Assembly: GCA_963678705.1 (NCBI GenBank) | Contig: CAVMBN010000177.1 | Location: forward strand, 1 to 64,000 | Length of the DNA: 64,000 nt | Direction of reading: 5' to 3' | Source of the DNA: Panorpa germanica | Lineage: Eukaryota; Arthropoda; Insecta; Mecoptera; Panorpidae | Shown: positions 62,132 to 64,000 of the stretch, piece by piece | How the letters are laid out: the number at the start of each line of letters is the position of its first letter | Position numbering within the stretch: the first letter of the stretch is position 1 | The notes under the pieces: generated by a model | Database searches by the model: none | What the model saw: only the letters and a program-made list of their open reading frames with translations | Told to the model about the DNA's origin: nothing | Program-made: the position numbers and the translations under genes

Positions 62132-62139
62132 TATTTAAG
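62132..62139 (-). promoter_or_regulatory. TATA-like box for the acidic ORF
   Basis: Reads CTTAAATA on the minus strand, 64-71 bases before the ATG. That leaves room for a TSS near the palindrome and a short leader. Weak match only. Confidence 0.25.
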
Positions 62140-62151
62140 TGACATTTATAC

Positions 62152-62238
62152 ATGAATTTACCACCTCCACCAACAGAATCCCGTTACATAGGTCTTACGC
62201 TCAACAATCATATTCTTAGACCTATATATAAATTATAA
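62152..62238 (+). CDS. Short ORF, 28 codons, divergent from the acidic ORF
   Basis: ATG to TAA with a proline run near the start (NLPPPPTESR) and a basic end. Not recognised. An 8-bp inverted repeat (ATAGGTCT 62188, AGACCTAT 62218) lies within it. Could be a small peptide gene, the start of a lost longer gene, or chance. Confidence 0.2.
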   Translation: MNLPPPPTESRYIGLTLNNHILRPIYKL

Positions 62239-62743
62239 TATAAAAATTTAACAGGGTAGCACTTTACTTATTTAATACTATAATATATTTACCATCAGAC
62301 TATCAATTCTTAATTCTATCATCCCCGCGCATTCAAAATAAATAAAATTCTCGGGGGGCCCCGACCCTTCGAGCAGTTTTATTTTAAAAAGTTTGTTTCA
62401 ACTTAAGTTAGAGCTTTTGGTTTAGCTAATTGTGATTCTACTATTATCCACAACCTATATAGCCTCATACATATGGATCAAACTGCTACCTAATAAATTT
62501 GTATAATAAAATATCCTCCTACTATTTTAACAGTTACTGTGGTGTTATAACCTCATATATGTAAAACAACACCATTGTCTGACTTATAAGACTTTATGAT
62601 TATTACAACACATAAAAAAATAACTGTATGCTTTGAGAATCATCAATGATATAATGTACGTATATTATAACTTTTAGTATACTTAAATAAATAATCTAAT
62701 ACAACAATACCCAATCCGGCCCTACATTTAACTAAAACATGAA
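62239..62743. other. AT-rich stretch without a recognisable gene
   Basis: No ORF with support. The one notable point is a GC-rich block at 62351-62373 (TCGGGGGGCCCCGACCC) in otherwise AT-rich DNA. Confidence 0.5.
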
Positions 62744-62778
62744 ATGTATAACAAAAAAAATTGTCTACGTTTGGAAAA

Positions 62779-63012
62779 TATTCGCTTGTATTCAACACGT
62801 TCTCACACAGTTTTAACGTTCCCATTACGTTCAAGTTACATTCGAACTAATGCGCTTGTGTCCAAAGTTTCTCACACAGTTTTAACATTACGTTCAAGTT
62901 ACATTCGAACTAATGCGCTTGTGTTCAAAGTTTCTCACACAGTTTTAACATTACGTTCAAGTTACATTCGAACTAATGCGCTTGTGTCCAAAGTTTCTCA
63001 CACAGTTTTAAC
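62779..63012 (+). repeat. 63-bp minisatellite, about 3.5 copies
   Basis: The block TCTCACACAGTTTTAAC starts at 62801, 62870, 62933 and 62996. The spacing is 69 and then 63 and 63; the first copy has six extra bases (gttccc). Each unit contains CGTTCAAGTTACATTCGAAC and tgcgcttgtg. Because 63 is a multiple of 3, an open frame runs through it (62744-63025), but it looks like a by-product. Confidence 0.9.
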
Positions 63013-63146
63013 ACGTGCGCTATAAATACACTGTTATAAATAATTTAACACTGTTATTGTTATAATCTATGTTTAACAATCCTAAGGAATATATATCACA
63101 AATTATACTATAACCTTTCATATTATACCCCACCATGTGTAATATA

Positions 63147-63330
63147 ACGTCATTATAACATATAACTACTACAACGTCATAATCTTATAACCAATAACAA
63201 ATCAAACATAAGAATTAATATCGGTATCTCACTCTTTACCACTATTGCTTTCTCACTCATAACCTTGGGTATTGTAGAGAATGTATCAACAGATAAAAGC
63301 TGTACTGACGTCATCATCTTCTAAACCAAT
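63147..63330. promoter_or_regulatory. Cluster of CRE-like and CCAAT motifs
   Basis: ACGTCAT occurs at 63147, 63174 and 63308. The last is part of a full TGACGTCA palindrome (63306-63313). CCAAT lies at 63191 and 63326. Such clustering is typical of promoters, and the sequence on both sides is AT-rich. A 70-codon ORF starts at 63281 within it, but its product is low in complexity and unsupported. Confidence 0.35.
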
Positions 63331-63513
63331 CACAACACAGCTTATACATGGCATTAGATCATATGACCTATATTCCTCCCACCCTTACCCCCTTTTACAT
63401 TCTTTCAAGTATAGTCACGCCCCCTCTGCATATCGTGACCTAAATGCATCCCCACCACCAATAATTTCCAACTCAACTTCAAAACTGTCCTAGAACCAGC
63501 TCTCCTCTTCTAC
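63331..63513. other. Pyrimidine-rich stretch before the edge repeat
   Basis: The + strand is rich in C and T (cctcccacccttaccccc and similar). No gene or repeat recognised. Confidence 0.4.
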
Positions 63514-64000
63514 TTGTATTAAATGTTATAAGTGATTAAGTGAACAATATATGCGGTTTTCTTGAAAATAGTGATTGATCGTTCATGAGCAATCAATAGT
63601 AACAAATTAATGGTAAGTAAGTAGGCTTAAGTACAAGTATGTACATGAGATATTTGTAGAAATTAAGTGTGTCTTTAATAATATCTTGTGCTAAGTGACC
63701 TTCAAAGAATTAGGCCAGCAAAAACCTCTAGGTACGTCTACTGCGCTATGGAGAACTATTTTCATGGTCGAACAATAATTTTACAAGCCGATTACCGTTC
63801 CATAAAAAAGCAACTATCTAAAAGTTGTCCTCAGCGATCCGTAATGGGGCCTGAGCTCTGGAACATAGTATTCGACAAAAACTGTGTTCCTCACTCGAAA
63901 GGTTGTGTAAACGTATGTTTTGCTGACGATAATGTTACCCTTATTGGTGCAAATTGTAGAGAACAACTAGAAAGCTGTTCTCGAGCTGCTATAGATTAAA
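63514..64000 (+). repeat. Diverged edge copy of the repeat unit (truncated by the window end)
   Basis: Starts in the spacer at TGTATTAA and runs through the RT fragment to the window end. Differs from the array units at roughly one base in ten by eye, far more than they differ from each other. Weak homogenisation of array edges would explain this. It lacks the one-base loss found in the array. Confidence 0.85.
63688..63999 (+). pseudogene. RT fragment with intact FADD box in the edge copy
   Basis: One open frame from the SDLQRIRPAKTSRYVYCAMEN lead-in through the HGRTIILQADYRS segment and CPQRSVMGPELWN to VCFADDNVTLIGAN. FADD is at 63919-63930. No frame break is seen between lead-in and palm, unlike in the array. 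It stops at a TAA (63997-63999) where array units continue, so this copy is also defective. The PQRS motif still has R for the usual G. It is a non-LTR retrotransposon RT palm, probably R1-like. Confidence 0.8.

Larger units (their letters stand above)
60440..63513. mobile_element. Unique island, probable decayed virus-like or mobile DNA element
   Basis: About 3,074 bp unrelated to the repeat, replacing about 455 bp of spacer between aattatgga (60439) and tgtattaa (63514). It holds two broken plus-strand coding segments, a convergent minus-strand acidic ORF, short AT-rich intergenic regions, a minisatellite and a CRE/CCAAT cluster. I see no terminal inverted repeat or target duplication at its ends. 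It could be a captured fragment, or the original flank of the array. Confidence 0.5.

Noticed and set aside
62351..62373. GC block as the end of another LTR element
   Set aside because: It resembles the GGGCCCCCC block before the 3' LTR in reverse, but no LTR sequence follows on either side.
62744..63025. 93-codon ORF through the minisatellite
   Set aside because: It is mostly three translated 63-bp repeats, with no support for selection or promoter.
63281..63493. 70-codon ORF in the CRE/CCAAT region
   Set aside because: Low-complexity Ser/Pro/Tyr-rich product in pyrimidine-rich DNA. No recognisable domain.
1..64000. R1-type insertion in 28S rDNA
   Set aside because: No ribosomal RNA sequence is recognisable next to any unit. 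R1-like describes only the protein similarity.

Overview
This is AT-rich eukaryotic (animal, most likely insect) DNA, and almost all of it is one tandem repeat array. A unit of about 1,586 bp is repeated head to tail, all on the + strand, from base 1 to 60439. I count 37 copies (called U0 to U36): U0 is cut by the window start, U19 has a 646-bp internal deletion, U29 is split by a retrotransposon, and U36 is cut at the right edge. There is no bacterial-style gene organisation. The animal origin rests on the elements present: an R1-like non-LTR retrotransposon remnant, a BEL/Pao LTR element with a tRNA-Tyr-type primer site, and an invertebrate mobile-element or virus-like protein family. The insect order cannot be fixed from the sequence.

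Each unit has two parts. About 950 bp is a decayed piece of an R1/Jockey-like LINE ORF2 (reverse transcriptase palm motifs plus the C-terminal region), broken into at least three reading frames. About 630 bp is AT-rich spacer with a conserved hairpin and splice-donor-like sites. In every array copy the catalytic FADD of the reverse transcriptase reads as an AND form (FAND, SAND or FVND), so the sequence was dead before it was amplified. The many short ORFs are shared decay products, not genes. The array has higher-order structure: blocks of 2, 3 and 4 units are duplicated at periods of 3172, 4756/4757 and 6345 bp, and several units are visible mosaics.

A non-autonomous BEL/Pao LTR retrotransposon (46861-50007) sits inside U29. 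It has 310-bp LTRs with one visible difference, a perfect 5-bp target duplication (GTACG), a tRNA-Tyr-type primer site, and one intact 574-codon ORF that joins Gag to scraps of Pol and ends in a hydrophobic tail.

The array stops at 60439. A unique island of about 3 kb (60440-63513) replaces about 455 bp of spacer. It holds a stop-containing remnant of an F54H12.2-like protein, a frameshifted Cys-containing ORF, a convergent minus-strand gene for a very acidic protein ending in tandem SUMO-interaction-like motifs, a 63-bp minisatellite, and a cluster of CRE-like and CCAAT motifs. This looks like a decayed virus-like or mobile DNA element. After it (63514-64000) comes a diverged copy of the repeat that keeps the FADD motif and an uninterrupted frame, so it is closer to the ancestor of the array.
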